Assembly: GCF_023277745.1 (NCBI RefSeq) | Contig: NZ_CP086322.1 | Location: 5,580,001-5,644,000 of the forward strand | Direction: 5' to 3' | Length of the DNA: 64,000 nt | Source of the DNA: Streptomyces halobius | Lineage (GTDB): Bacteria > Actinomycetota > Actinomycetes > Streptomycetales > Streptomycetaceae | Shown: piece by piece, positions 24,577 through 32,129 of the stretch | Layout: every line of letters starts with the position of its first letter | Numbering within the stretch: the stretch's first letter is position 1 | Notes under the pieces: model-generated | Told to the model about the DNA's origin: nothing | The model's input: only the letters and a program-made list of their open reading frames with translations | Databases searched by the model: none | Made by a program: the position numbers and the translations under genes

Positions 24577-24893
24577 TGCGCGAGCCAGAGGGCGCCACCC
24601 GGCTGCTCCCGTGGTCGACCGTGCGGGGTCGGCCGTGCTTCCTCGTCAGCGATGGCACCGGTTACGTATCCCGTCTCGCGGACAGCGTCGAGGCCGTCCG
24701 GCTCGGCATGGCGAACGAGCTGCTCGGCCACGCCGCCGACCTGCTCAAGGACCATAGGGCGACGGCCATCGAGCTGCACTTCCTCGCCCTCCGGTTGACC
24801 GAGTCCCTGCGGGACGTACTCCGCATCGCGGAGAGCCAGGGCGCACGTCTCGGTGGAGGTGCCCCGAAGCCACCGTCGGGGGAGGCCCGATGA
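24573..24893 (+). CDS. Small hypothetical protein (XRE cassette)
   Basis: 106 residues, overlapping both neighbours by 4 bp (ATGA). The middle (CFLVSDGTGYVSRLADSVEA, then RLGMANELLGHAADLLKD) is predicted helical, with a Pro/Gly tail. No enzymatic motif. The tight coupling with the preceding and following genes suggests equimolar production and possibly a complex or a toxin/antitoxin-like role, which I cannot support further. Confidence 0.75.
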   Translation: MMREPEGATRLLPWSTVRGRPCFLVSDGTGYVSRLADSVEAVRLGMANELLGHAADLLKDHRATAIELHFLALRLTESLRDVLRIAESQGARLGGGAPKPPSGEAR

Positions 24894-25153
24894 GGGGCAG
24901 CAGCGGCCGCGTCGTTCGAGCCCGGTACCGCTTCGTCGATTGGACGCTGAAAGCGATGCCCGACATGCCCGTTCGCTACGTCGGCACATGCCTCTGCTGC
25001 GGAGAACGGTCCGCAGGCACCGACAATCCCGACGACGCACAGCTGTGGTGCCTCAAGCACGCGGGCGCCACCGGGGACACCGGATACGAGCTGTCGACTC
25101 ACAGCTGCTTCGACGCGGCGCCGAGCGCGGCGAGTGGGGCCCCCGCCCGATGA
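24890..25153 (+). CDS. Small Cys-rich (zinc-ribbon-like) protein, DUF7848-type
   Basis: 87 residues. CLCCGERS, then a second cluster WCLKHAGATGDTGYELSTHS with Cys and His, suggest one zinc site; FVDWTLKAMPDMPVRY precedes it. Small proteins of this pattern usually close XRE-led cassettes in Streptomyces. Coupled to the previous gene by an ATGA overlap. Function unknown. Confidence 0.75.
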   Translation: MRGSSGRVVRARYRFVDWTLKAMPDMPVRYVGTCLCCGERSAGTDNPDDAQLWCLKHAGATGDTGYELSTHSCFDAAPSAASGAPAR

Positions 25154-25207
25154 ACTCTACGAACGGTCGGTGCGGCGGTCTCGGTGCCCGTGCCGCGCAA
25201 CCCTTGC

Positions 25208-25222
25208 CTGATGGTTCGTCAG
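25208..25222. promoter_or_regulatory. TetR-type operator candidate 6
   Basis: CTGATGGTTCGTCAG matches the palindrome with one mismatch, 56 bp before the luciferase-like gene start at 25279. Confidence 0.65.
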
Positions 25223-25251
25223 GTACGACGATGACGGCATTCGTGCAGGGA

Positions 25252-25266
25252 GTGACGTAGCGTCGT
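25252..25266. promoter_or_regulatory. Weaker second operator before the luciferase-like gene
   Basis: GTGACGTAGCGTCGT retains the TGACG-TAG-CGTC core of the perfect site at 27295 but loses three outer positions. It is 12 bp from the start codon and could strengthen repression. Confidence 0.4.
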
Positions 25267-25278
25267 TGGGGGCCGGGC

Positions 25279-26226
25279 ATGGTGCGGATCTTGCCGCAGG
25301 GGCGGATGGCTTACGGGGTGCAGTTGCCCGTTCAGTCGCAGAGCAGCCTCTTCGCGGAAGCGTGGGAGGCGGAGGCGGGGCCGGTCGATCTCGTCGAGAT
25401 CGCGCGGAGCGCGGACCACGCCGGGTTCGCGTACATCGCGTGCTGCGATCACGTGGCGATACCCCGGAGGCTCGCGGCGGCGATGGGCACGACCTGGTAC
25501 GACCCCGTGGCCACGCTCTCGTACCTGGCGGGGGTCACCGAGCGGGTGAAGCTGCTCAGCCATGTCGCCATCGTCGGACTGCGGCATCCGCTCATCTCGG
25601 CCAAGCAGTACGCCACCCTCGACCATCTCTCCGGCGGACGGCTGATCCTCGGGGTCGGGGCGGGGCATGTGGCGGAGGAGTTCGAGGCGCTGGGGGCCGA
25701 CTTCCGGGGGCGTGGGGCTGCGCTCGACGAGACCGTCGACGCGCTGAGGGCTGCTCTCGGGCCCGACGAGTACCCCGAGCATCACGGCGAGCGGTACCGG
25801 TTCAGAGGGCTCGGGCAGCGGCCCCGGCCCGCCCAGGACCGTGTCCCCCTATGGGTGGGCGGCTCCTCGCCCGCGGCCGTCCGCAGGGCTGCGACCAGGG
25901 GTGACGGCTGGCTGCCGCAGGGCGACCCGCGCGACCGATTGCCTGCGCAGATCGCGAAGCTGAAGCGGCTGAGGGAGGCGGCCGGCGTCGCGGAACCGAT
26001 CGAGATCGGGGCCATTGCCGAGCCGTTGTATGTGGGTGAGCCCGGTTGGCCGGTCGGGCGGCGGACGCTCGTGGGGAAGGCGGACGTCATCGCCGAGTCC
26101 TTGCGGGAGTACGCGGCGATGGGCGTGGGGCAGATTCAGGTGCGGTTCCGGAGCCGGAGCCGGGACGAACTCGTCGATCAGATGGCGGCGTTCGGGGACG
26201 ATGTCGCGCCGCTTCTGGATGGTTAG
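25279..26226 (+). CDS. Luciferase-like (LLM) F420-type oxidoreductase 1
   Basis: A 315-residue TIM-barrel oxidoreductase. YGVQLPVQSQSSLFAEAWEA is at the start, then FAYIACCDHVAIPRRLAAAM and VKLLSHVAIVGLRHPLISAK. TLDHLSGGRLILGVGAGHVAEE is the cofactor-region signature, and VPLWVGGSSPAAVRRAATRG closes the core. The pattern is that of actinobacterial F420-dependent members rather than FMN bacterial luciferase. It presumably reduces or oxidises a ketone, imine or alcohol in the pathway. First gene of a likely LLM-SDR unit. Confidence 0.9.
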   Translation: MVRILPQGRMAYGVQLPVQSQSSLFAEAWEAEAGPVDLVEIARSADHAGFAYIACCDHVAIPRRLAAAMGTTWYDPVATLSYLAGVTERVKLLSHVAIVGLRHPLISAKQYATLDHLSGGRLILGVGAGHVAEEFEALGADFRGRGAALDETVDALRAALGPDEYPEHHGERYRFRGLGQRPRPAQDRVPLWVGGSSPAAVRRAATRGDGWLPQGDPRDRLPAQIAKLKRLREAAGVAEPIEIGAIAEPLYVGEPGWPVGRRTLVGKADVIAESLREYAAMGVGQIQVRFRSRSRDELVDQMAAFGDDVAPLLDG

Positions 26227-26230
26227 GCCG

Positions 26231-26310
26231 AGGGGTCGGTAGTCAGTGGCTCCAGTGGCTCCAGTGGCTCGGTAGCTCAGGGGGCCAGTGGCCGAGTGGC
26301 TCGGTGTGGT
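26231..26310. repeat. 9-bp CAGTGGCTC tandem repeat
   Basis: CAGTGGCTC or close variants recur about six times between the LLM and SDR genes. Such slippage-type repeats recur in several gaps of this window. No gene is present. Confidence 0.7.
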
Positions 26311-26361
26311 GAGGCGGTTTGCCGTCCGTTGGGCCGCACCTCACAACAGCAGGAGGCAGGC

Positions 26362-27159
26362 ATGGGAAAGCTGGACGGGCGGGTCGTCATCGTCACGGGT
26401 GCGGCGCGTGGGCAGGGCGAGCAGGAGGCGCGGCTCTTTGTGGCGGAAGGGGCGCGGGTGGTGGTGGGGGATGTGCTGGACGGGCCGGGGGAGGCGCTGG
26501 CCAAGGATCTGGGGGAGGAGTGGGCCCGTTTCGTCCACCTGGATGTGAGTCGGGAGGACGAGTGGTCGGGGGCGGTCGCTGCCGCGAAGTCGACGTTCGG
26601 GAAGGTCGACGGGCTGGTCAACAACGCCGGGATCCTGCGGTTCAACGAACTGGTCAGCACGCCTCTGGAGGAGTTCCAGCAGGTGGTGCAGGTCAACCAG
26701 GTGGGCGCGTTCCTGGGGATGAAGGCCGTGACGCCCGAGCTGGAGGCGGCCGGCGGCGGGACGATCGTGAACACCGCTTCGTACACGGCGCTGACCGGGA
26801 TGGCGTTCCTGACGTCGTACGCGGCGACCAAGGCGGCGATCGTCGGGATGACCCGGGTCGCGTCGATGGAGCTGGCGGGCAAGGGGATACGCGTCAACGC
26901 GATGTGCCCGGGGGCGGTCGATACGCCGATGACCAACCCTGACCGGGTGGCGGCGGACGGCGGGCCGAAAGCGGCTGACGAGACGGGCAGCGCGGCGCTG
27001 GACGAGTTCTACGGGAAGGTCATCCCGATGGGGCGGATCGGGCGGCCCGAGGAGGTTGCCAGGTTGGCGCTCTTTCTGTCGTGCGAGGACTCGTCGTACA
27101 TCACGGGGCAGCCGTTCGTGATCGATGGGGGGTGGATGGCCGGGGTTTCGGTGTTCTGA
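26362..27159 (+). CDS. Short-chain dehydrogenase/reductase (hydroxyacyl/hydroxysteroid type)
   Basis: 265 residues from the ATG at 26362, with a GGAGGC ribosome-binding site. It is a classical SDR: TGAARGQGEQEA (TGxxxGxG, residues 12-19), NNAGIL, catalytic Ser in NTASYTAL, and YAATK with the Tyr 13 residues later. GRIGRPEEVA and ITGQPFVIDGG close the domain. An NAD(H)/NADP(H)-dependent alcohol dehydrogenase; a hydroxysteroid- or 3-hydroxyacyl-like substrate fits the context. No operator of its own; probably read through from the LLM gene 135 bp upstream. Confidence 0.93.
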   Translation: MGKLDGRVVIVTGAARGQGEQEARLFVAEGARVVVGDVLDGPGEALAKDLGEEWARFVHLDVSREDEWSGAVAAAKSTFGKVDGLVNNAGILRFNELVSTPLEEFQQVVQVNQVGAFLGMKAVTPELEAAGGGTIVNTASYTALTGMAFLTSYAATKAAIVGMTRVASMELAGKGIRVNAMCPGAVDTPMTNPDRVAADGGPKAADETGSAALDEFYGKVIPMGRIGRPEEVARLALFLSCEDSSYITGQPFVIDGGWMAGVSVF

Positions 27160-27230
27160 GGGACTGTCGGTGTTTTGAGGGCCGGGGAGCCGGTTGGGGT
27201 CGGGGAGTCGTCTGACCGAAGGCTGACTAC

Positions 27231-27245
27231 CTGACTAGCCGTCAG
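27231..27245. promoter_or_regulatory. TetR-type operator candidate 7
   Basis: CTGACTAGCCGTCAG matches the palindrome with one mismatch. With the perfect site 64 bp further on it forms a tandem pair ahead of the second luciferase-like gene. Confidence 0.6.
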
Positions 27246-27294
27246 GTATTGACGATGCGGGTGGGCGGTGTCAGAGTCGGCCGTGTTCTGCGAG

Positions 27295-27309
27295 CTGACG
27301 TAGCGTCAG
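27295..27309. promoter_or_regulatory. TetR-type operator candidate 8 (perfect)
   Basis: CTGACGTAGCGTCAG is a perfect CTGACG-N3-CGTCAG palindrome, 91 bp before the TTG start at 27401. A GAAGGAG ribosome-binding site lies between. Confidence 0.75.
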
Positions 27310-27400
27310 AAAGCTATTTTTTTGAGCACTGCGGAACAGGAGATGGGGCCGGAAGGCCTTCCCGGGGGGCGACCCCCGCACCCCGAAGGAGTGGACTCCC

Positions 27401-28522
27401 TTGGAATTCGGGCTCTTTGTGCAGGGATACGTACCGGCCGCGCGGGCGGTGACCGACCCCGAGGCCGAGCATCACGCGCTGATGGAGGAGACCGAGTACG
27501 TCATCCAGGCGGACAAATCCGGTTTCAAGTACGCCTGGGCCTCCGAGCACCACTTCCTGGAGGAGTACTCGCATCTGTCGGCGAACGACGTGTTCCTCGG
27601 TTACCTCGCGCATGCGACCGAGCGCATCCACCTGGGCTCGGGCATCTTCAACCCGCTGGCGCCCGTCAACCATCCGGTGAAGGTCGCCGAGAAGGTCGCC
27701 ATGCTCGACCACCTCTCGGGCGGACGCTTCGAGTTCGGCTCCGGACGGGGTGCCGGCAGCCACGAGATCCTCGGCTTCATGCCGGGCGTGACCGATATGA
27801 ACCACACCAAGGAGCTGTGGGAGGAGACCATCGCCGAGTTCCCCAAGATGTGGCTCCAGGACGAGTACCCCGGCTTCAAGGGCAAGCACTGGGAGCTGCC
27901 GCCGCGCAAGGTCCTGCCCAAGCCCTACGGCAAGTCGCATCCGGCGATGTGGTACGCCGCCGGGTCGCCGTCCTCGTACGCGATGGCCGGCAAGAAGGGG
28001 CTCGGCGTACTGGGCTTCAGCGTGCAGAAGGTCGCCGACATGGAGTGGGTCGTCGAGTCGTACAAGACGGCGGTGAAGGAGGCGGCGGCGGTCGGGGACT
28101 TCGTCAATGACAACGTGATGGTGACATCGACGGCGATCTGTGCGGAGACGCACAAGAAGGCGGTGGAGATCGCGGTCGGCGGCGGGCTCAACTACCTCCA
28201 GTCGCTGCTGTTCCGCTACCACGACACGTTCCCCCGGCCCGAGGGCATACCGGAGTGGCCGGAGCTGCTGCCCGAGTACACCGAGGAGATCATCGAGCTG
28301 CTGATCGCCGAGGAGCTGATGATCTGCGGCGACCCGGACGAGGTGCTTCGGCAGTGCAAGCGCTGGGAGCAGGCCGGTGCCGATCAGCTGTCGTTCGGGC
28401 TGCCGATCGGTGTGCCGTACGAGGACACGATGAACACGATCAAGCTGATCGGCGAGCACGTCATCCCGAAGATCGACACGGATCCGGTGCATCGGACGAC
28501 CCGGTTCCGGGAGGGGGCGTGA
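27401..28522 (+). CDS. Luciferase-like (LLM) oxidoreductase 2
   Basis: 373 residues from a TTG at 27401, the only codon that gives the family N-terminus MEFGLFVQGYVPAA with a GAAGGAG site upstream. Further marks are KYAWASEHHFLEEYSHLSAN, HLGSGIFNPLAPVNHPVKVA, MLDHLSGGRFEFGSGRGAGS and PAMWYAAGSPSSYAMAGKKG. It is distinct from the other two LLM proteins in the window and longer. Flavin or F420 could be the cofactor; the neighbours favour F420. It probably starts an operon continuing into the D-aminoacylase-like and aldehyde dehydrogenase genes. Confidence 0.9.
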   Translation: MEFGLFVQGYVPAARAVTDPEAEHHALMEETEYVIQADKSGFKYAWASEHHFLEEYSHLSANDVFLGYLAHATERIHLGSGIFNPLAPVNHPVKVAEKVAMLDHLSGGRFEFGSGRGAGSHEILGFMPGVTDMNHTKELWEETIAEFPKMWLQDEYPGFKGKHWELPPRKVLPKPYGKSHPAMWYAAGSPSSYAMAGKKGLGVLGFSVQKVADMEWVVESYKTAVKEAAAVGDFVNDNVMVTSTAICAETHKKAVEIAVGGGLNYLQSLLFRYHDTFPRPEGIPEWPELLPEYTEEIIELLIAEELMICGDPDEVLRQCKRWEQAGADQLSFGLPIGVPYEDTMNTIKLIGEHVIPKIDTDPVHRTTRFREGA

Positions 28523-28617
28523 GGGCGGCGCCTGCCCCCCCCCGGGGGGCAGACCCGGTTCGGTTGGCGTTGACGCCGTCTCCGTGACCAGCCCCAGGGA
28601 AGAAGGGACCCACGCAC

Positions 28618-30357
28618 ATGCTCGACCACCTGATCAAGGGCGCGACCGTCGTGGACGGTACGGGCGGGCCCTCGTACGTCGCCGACGTCGGCATACGGGA
28701 CGGGCGGATCGCGGTGATCGCCGAGCCGGGGACGGGCGTCGAGCAGGCCCGTAGCAGCGAGGATGCCCAGGGGCTCGTCCTCGCGCCCGGCTTCGTCGAT
28801 CCGCATACGCACTATGACGCCCAGCTGTTCTGGGACCCGTACGCCACCCCGTCGCTCAACCATGGCGTCACCACCGTCGCGGGCGGCAACTGCGGATTCA
28901 CGCTCGCCCCGCTGCACCCCGACCGTCCCGAGGACGCCGACTACACCCGGCGGATGATGAGCAAGGTCGAGGGGATGTCGCTGGTCGCGCTGGAGGAGGG
29001 CGCCCCCTGGAACTGGCACTCGTTCGGTGACTATCTGGACGCGCTGGAGGGGCGTATCGCCGTCAACGCGGGCTTCATGGTGGGGCATTGCGCGCTGCGG
29101 CGGTATGTGATGGGCGCGGAGGCGATCGGGGGGCAACCTTCGCCGGGGCAGTTGGCGGAGATGCTGCGGCTGTTCCATGACGCGATGGACGCCGGCGCGT
29201 GGGGGCTGTCCACGACCCAGTCCGCCACCCACGGGGACGGTGACGGTCGGCCGGTCGCCTCGCGGCATGCGCGTCCCGACGAACTGCTCGCGCTCTCCCG
29301 CGCGGTCGCCGAACACGAGGGCACTCAGCTGGAGGCCATTGTCGCGGGCTGCCTCGACCGGTTCGACGACGATGAGATCGACCTGCTCGTGGACATGTCG
29401 GCGGCCGCCGGACGTCCGCTCAACTGGAACGTACTGACCATTGACGCGGCCGTGCCGGAACGGGTGCCGCGCCAGCTGCTGCCCAGCGAGCGGGCGCGTA
29501 AGGCCGGCGGCCGGATCGTCGCGCTGACCATGCCGATCCTGACCCCCATGAACATGTCGCTGGGCACCTTCTGCGCGTTGAACCTGATCCCCGGCTGGGG
29601 CGAGATCCTCGGTCTGCCGGTGCCCGAGCGGATTGCCGGGCTGCGTGACGCGGGGGTACGCGCCGAGATACTGCGGCGTGCGAACAGCGAGGAGGCTGGG
29701 GTCTTCCGGAGGCTGACGGACTTCGCGCGGTATGTGATCGGGGATACGTACTCGGCGGTCAATGAGGGGCTTTCGGGGCGGGTGGTCCGGGACATCGCGG
29801 CCGAGCGGGGGCAGGACGCCTTCCACTGCCTGGTCGAGATCTGCGCCAACGACGAGCTGCGGACGGTGCTGTGGCCGATGCCCACCGACAACGACCCGGC
29901 CAGCTGGGCACTGCGCCGGGAGACCTGGCAGCACGAGGACGTCATGCTGGGCGGCTCGGACGCGGGCGCGCATCTGGACCGGATGTGCGGCGCGCCGTAC
30001 ACCACCCGTTTCCTCGGGGACTGTCTGCGAGGGCGGAAGCTCGTCGGGCTGGAGAGGGCCGTACAGATGCTGACGGATGACCCGGCCCGGCTGTTCGGGC
30101 TGCGGGAGCGCGGCCGGGTCGCCGAGGGCCACCACGCCGACCTGGTGCTCTTCGACCCGGAGCGGATCGACGCCGGCGCCGCGACGCTGGTGCGCGACCT
30201 GCCTGGGGACAGTCCGCGGCTGGACTCGAAGGCGGTCGGGGTGGTGAGCGTACGGGTCAATGGGGTGGAGGCGATCCGGGGGGATGTGGTGACGGGCGCG
30301 GTGCCGGGGAGGGTGCTGCGGTCGGGGCGGGATACGGAGACGGTGAGGACGGGGTGA
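28618..30357 (+). CDS. N-acyl-D-amino-acid-deacylase-family amidohydrolase
   Basis: A 579-residue cyclic amidohydrolase. The N-terminal metal motif is VDPHTHYDAQLFWDP, GVTTVAGGNCGF follows, and the C-terminal GGSDAGAHLDRMCGAP contains the conserved Asp. VAEGHHADLVLFDPE is the composite-domain ending. Members usually hydrolyse N-acyl-D-amino acids or cyclic amides, but in actinobacterial catabolic clusters they occur without known substrate. It follows the LLM gene by 95 bp with no operator, consistent with one transcript. Confidence 0.9.
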   Translation: MLDHLIKGATVVDGTGGPSYVADVGIRDGRIAVIAEPGTGVEQARSSEDAQGLVLAPGFVDPHTHYDAQLFWDPYATPSLNHGVTTVAGGNCGFTLAPLHPDRPEDADYTRRMMSKVEGMSLVALEEGAPWNWHSFGDYLDALEGRIAVNAGFMVGHCALRRYVMGAEAIGGQPSPGQLAEMLRLFHDAMDAGAWGLSTTQSATHGDGDGRPVASRHARPDELLALSRAVAEHEGTQLEAIVAGCLDRFDDDEIDLLVDMSAAAGRPLNWNVLTIDAAVPERVPRQLLPSERARKAGGRIVALTMPILTPMNMSLGTFCALNLIPGWGEILGLPVPERIAGLRDAGVRAEILRRANSEEAGVFRRLTDFARYVIGDTYSAVNEGLSGRVVRDIAAERGQDAFHCLVEICANDELRTVLWPMPTDNDPASWALRRETWQHEDVMLGGSDAGAHLDRMCGAPYTTRFLGDCLRGRKLVGLERAVQMLTDDPARLFGLRERGRVAEGHHADLVLFDPERIDAGAATLVRDLPGDSPRLDSKAVGVVSVRVNGVEAIRGDVVTGAVPGRVLRSGRDTETVRTG

Positions 30358-31929
30358 GTGGGGGGACGGGAGCGGGATGGTGAGTGGGGCGGTGGGCGGT
30401 TCGGCAGGTGGGGCGGTGAGGTCAAGGTGAGTGGGGGAGGGGTGGCCCCGGGGGCGCCGGGAGGCGGTCGAGTTCCCGGCGCTGAACGGCTGTTCATCGG
30501 TGGGGAATGGGTGGAGCCGGACGCCGGCCACTACGACGTCGTCAACCCTGCGACCGAGGAGGTCGTCGGACGGGCCCCGGAGGCGAGCCGGACGCAGGTG
30601 GAGGCGGCGGTGGGCGCTGCCCGCGACGCGTTCGAGGGCTGGTCGCGGACCACGCCCGAGGAGCGTTCGGTCATCCTGGACCGCGCGGCCGAGGTCATGC
30701 GCCGGGAGTCCGTCCGGTACGCGGAGCTGGCGCAGGCGGAGACCGGCGCGACGACCGGCACCGCGCGCGGGATGCAGGTCGGGGTGTCCGTCGCCCGCTT
30801 CAAGCGGTATGCGCGCGGTGCTCTGGAGCCGGTGGAGACCGGGCTGCCGCCGCAGGTCAATGAGGGTGGGCCGATGGGGAGGGCGGCCGTCATCGGGGCG
30901 CTGGCGGTGCGCCGCCCGGTGGGCGTCGTCACCTGCATCACCTCGTACAACAACCCCTGGGCGAACGCGGCGGGCAAGGTCGCGCCGGCGCTGGCGACGG
31001 GCAACACGGTCGTCGTCAAGCCCGCACCGCAGGATCCGCTGTCGGTGTACCGGATGGCCGAGGCGCTGGCCGAGGCCGGGGTGCCGCCGGGGGTGGTCAA
31101 CGTCGTCACCGGTGCGCGGCCTGAGGTCGGTGAGGCGGCGGTGGCGGCGGATGGTGTGGACATGGTCAGCTTCACCGGTTCCACGGCCGTCGGGCAGAAG
31201 ATCGCCGAGGAGTGCGGCCGGGGAATGAGGCGGCAGTTGATGGAGCTGGGCGGCAAGGGCGCGGCGCTGGTCTTCGACGACGCCGATCTGGCGGAGGCGG
31301 TGGCCGGTATCGGCACCACCTTCTCCTTCTACAGCGGGCAGATCTGCACCGCGCCGACTCGGGTACTGGCCCAGCGCGGCATCTATGACCGGCTGGTGGA
31401 GGGGCTCGCCGGGTACGCGGGCCGGCTGACGGTCGGGGATCCGCGCGAGCCCGGCACGGTCGTCGGCCCGGTGATCTCCGCGGCGCACCGGGACCGTGTC
31501 GAGGCGTACGTCGAACTGGCGACGAAGGAGGGCGCGCGGCTGGTCGCCGGGGGTGGGCGGCCGGAGCGGGAGCGCGGCTTCTATGTGGCGCCGACGCTGT
31601 TCGCGGACTGTGGGAACGAGATGCGGGTGGTGCGCGAGGAGATCTTCGGGCCGGTGGTGGTGGTCGTCCCCTTCGACGACGAGGAGGAGGGAATCGCGCT
31701 GGCCAACGACAGTGATTACGGGCTGCTGGACTACGTCTGGTCCGGCGATGTGGCCCGCGCGTTCCGGGTCGCGGGACGGCTGCGGGCGGGCGGGGTCGGT
31801 ATCAATACGGTCGGCCGGAATATGGAGGCTCCGTTCGGCGGCTTCAAGCGCAGCGGGGTCGGGCGGGATGTGGGCTCCTATGCGCTGCATGCGTATAGCG
31901 AGTTGCAGGCGGTTGTCTGGGCGGGGTGA
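30358..31929 (+). CDS. Aldehyde dehydrogenase
   Basis: NAD(P)-dependent aldehyde dehydrogenase, up to 523 residues. Motifs are ITSYNNPWANAAGKVAPALA, NTVVVKPAPQDPL, FTGSTAVGQKIA, LMELGGKGAALVF with the catalytic Glu, and SGQICTAPTRVLAQ with the nucleophilic Cys. EIFGPVVVVVPFDDEEEG and FGGFKRSGVGRD close the domain. The start is uncertain: the GTG at 30358 directly abuts the previous stop, and the GTG at 30427 gives a shorter Gly-rich leader. The conserved part begins at ERLFIGGEWVEPDAG. It probably oxidises an aldehyde released by the upstream enzymes. Confidence 0.9.
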   Translation: MGGRERDGEWGGGRFGRWGGEVKVSGGGVAPGAPGGGRVPGAERLFIGGEWVEPDAGHYDVVNPATEEVVGRAPEASRTQVEAAVGAARDAFEGWSRTTPEERSVILDRAAEVMRRESVRYAELAQAETGATTGTARGMQVGVSVARFKRYARGALEPVETGLPPQVNEGGPMGRAAVIGALAVRRPVGVVTCITSYNNPWANAAGKVAPALATGNTVVVKPAPQDPLSVYRMAEALAEAGVPPGVVNVVTGARPEVGEAAVAADGVDMVSFTGSTAVGQKIAEECGRGMRRQLMELGGKGAALVFDDADLAEAVAGIGTTFSFYSGQICTAPTRVLAQRGIYDRLVEGLAGYAGRLTVGDPREPGTVVGPVISAAHRDRVEAYVELATKEGARLVAGGGRPERERGFYVAPTLFADCGNEMRVVREEIFGPVVVVVPFDDEEEGIALANDSDYGLLDYVWSGDVARAFRVAGRLRAGGVGINTVGRNMEAPFGGFKRSGVGRDVGSYALHAYSELQAVVWAG

Positions 31930-31937
31930 GGGGGCGG

Positions 31938-32091
31938 GCCGGTAGGGCCGGTAGTTCTGGTAGGACCGGTAGTTCTGGTAGGTCCGGTCGTTTTGGTAGT
32001 TCCCGGTGGTCCCAGTGGTCCCAGTGGTTCTGGTGGTTCCGGCACGGGCTCGTGACGGGTCTGGTGGTTCCGGCATGGGCTCGTGACGGTT
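31938..32091. repeat. Tandem repeats after aldehyde dehydrogenase
   Basis: Short GGTAGTTCTGGTAGG units (about 18-bp period) lead into CCCAGTGGT units and then a 31-bp near-perfect duplication (32030-32060 and 32061-32091). No gene lies in the 200-bp gap between the convergent genes. Confidence 0.8.
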
Positions 32092-32129
32092 CCGCGGATG
32101 CCCGTCCCCGTCCCCGCCCCGTAAGCGGC

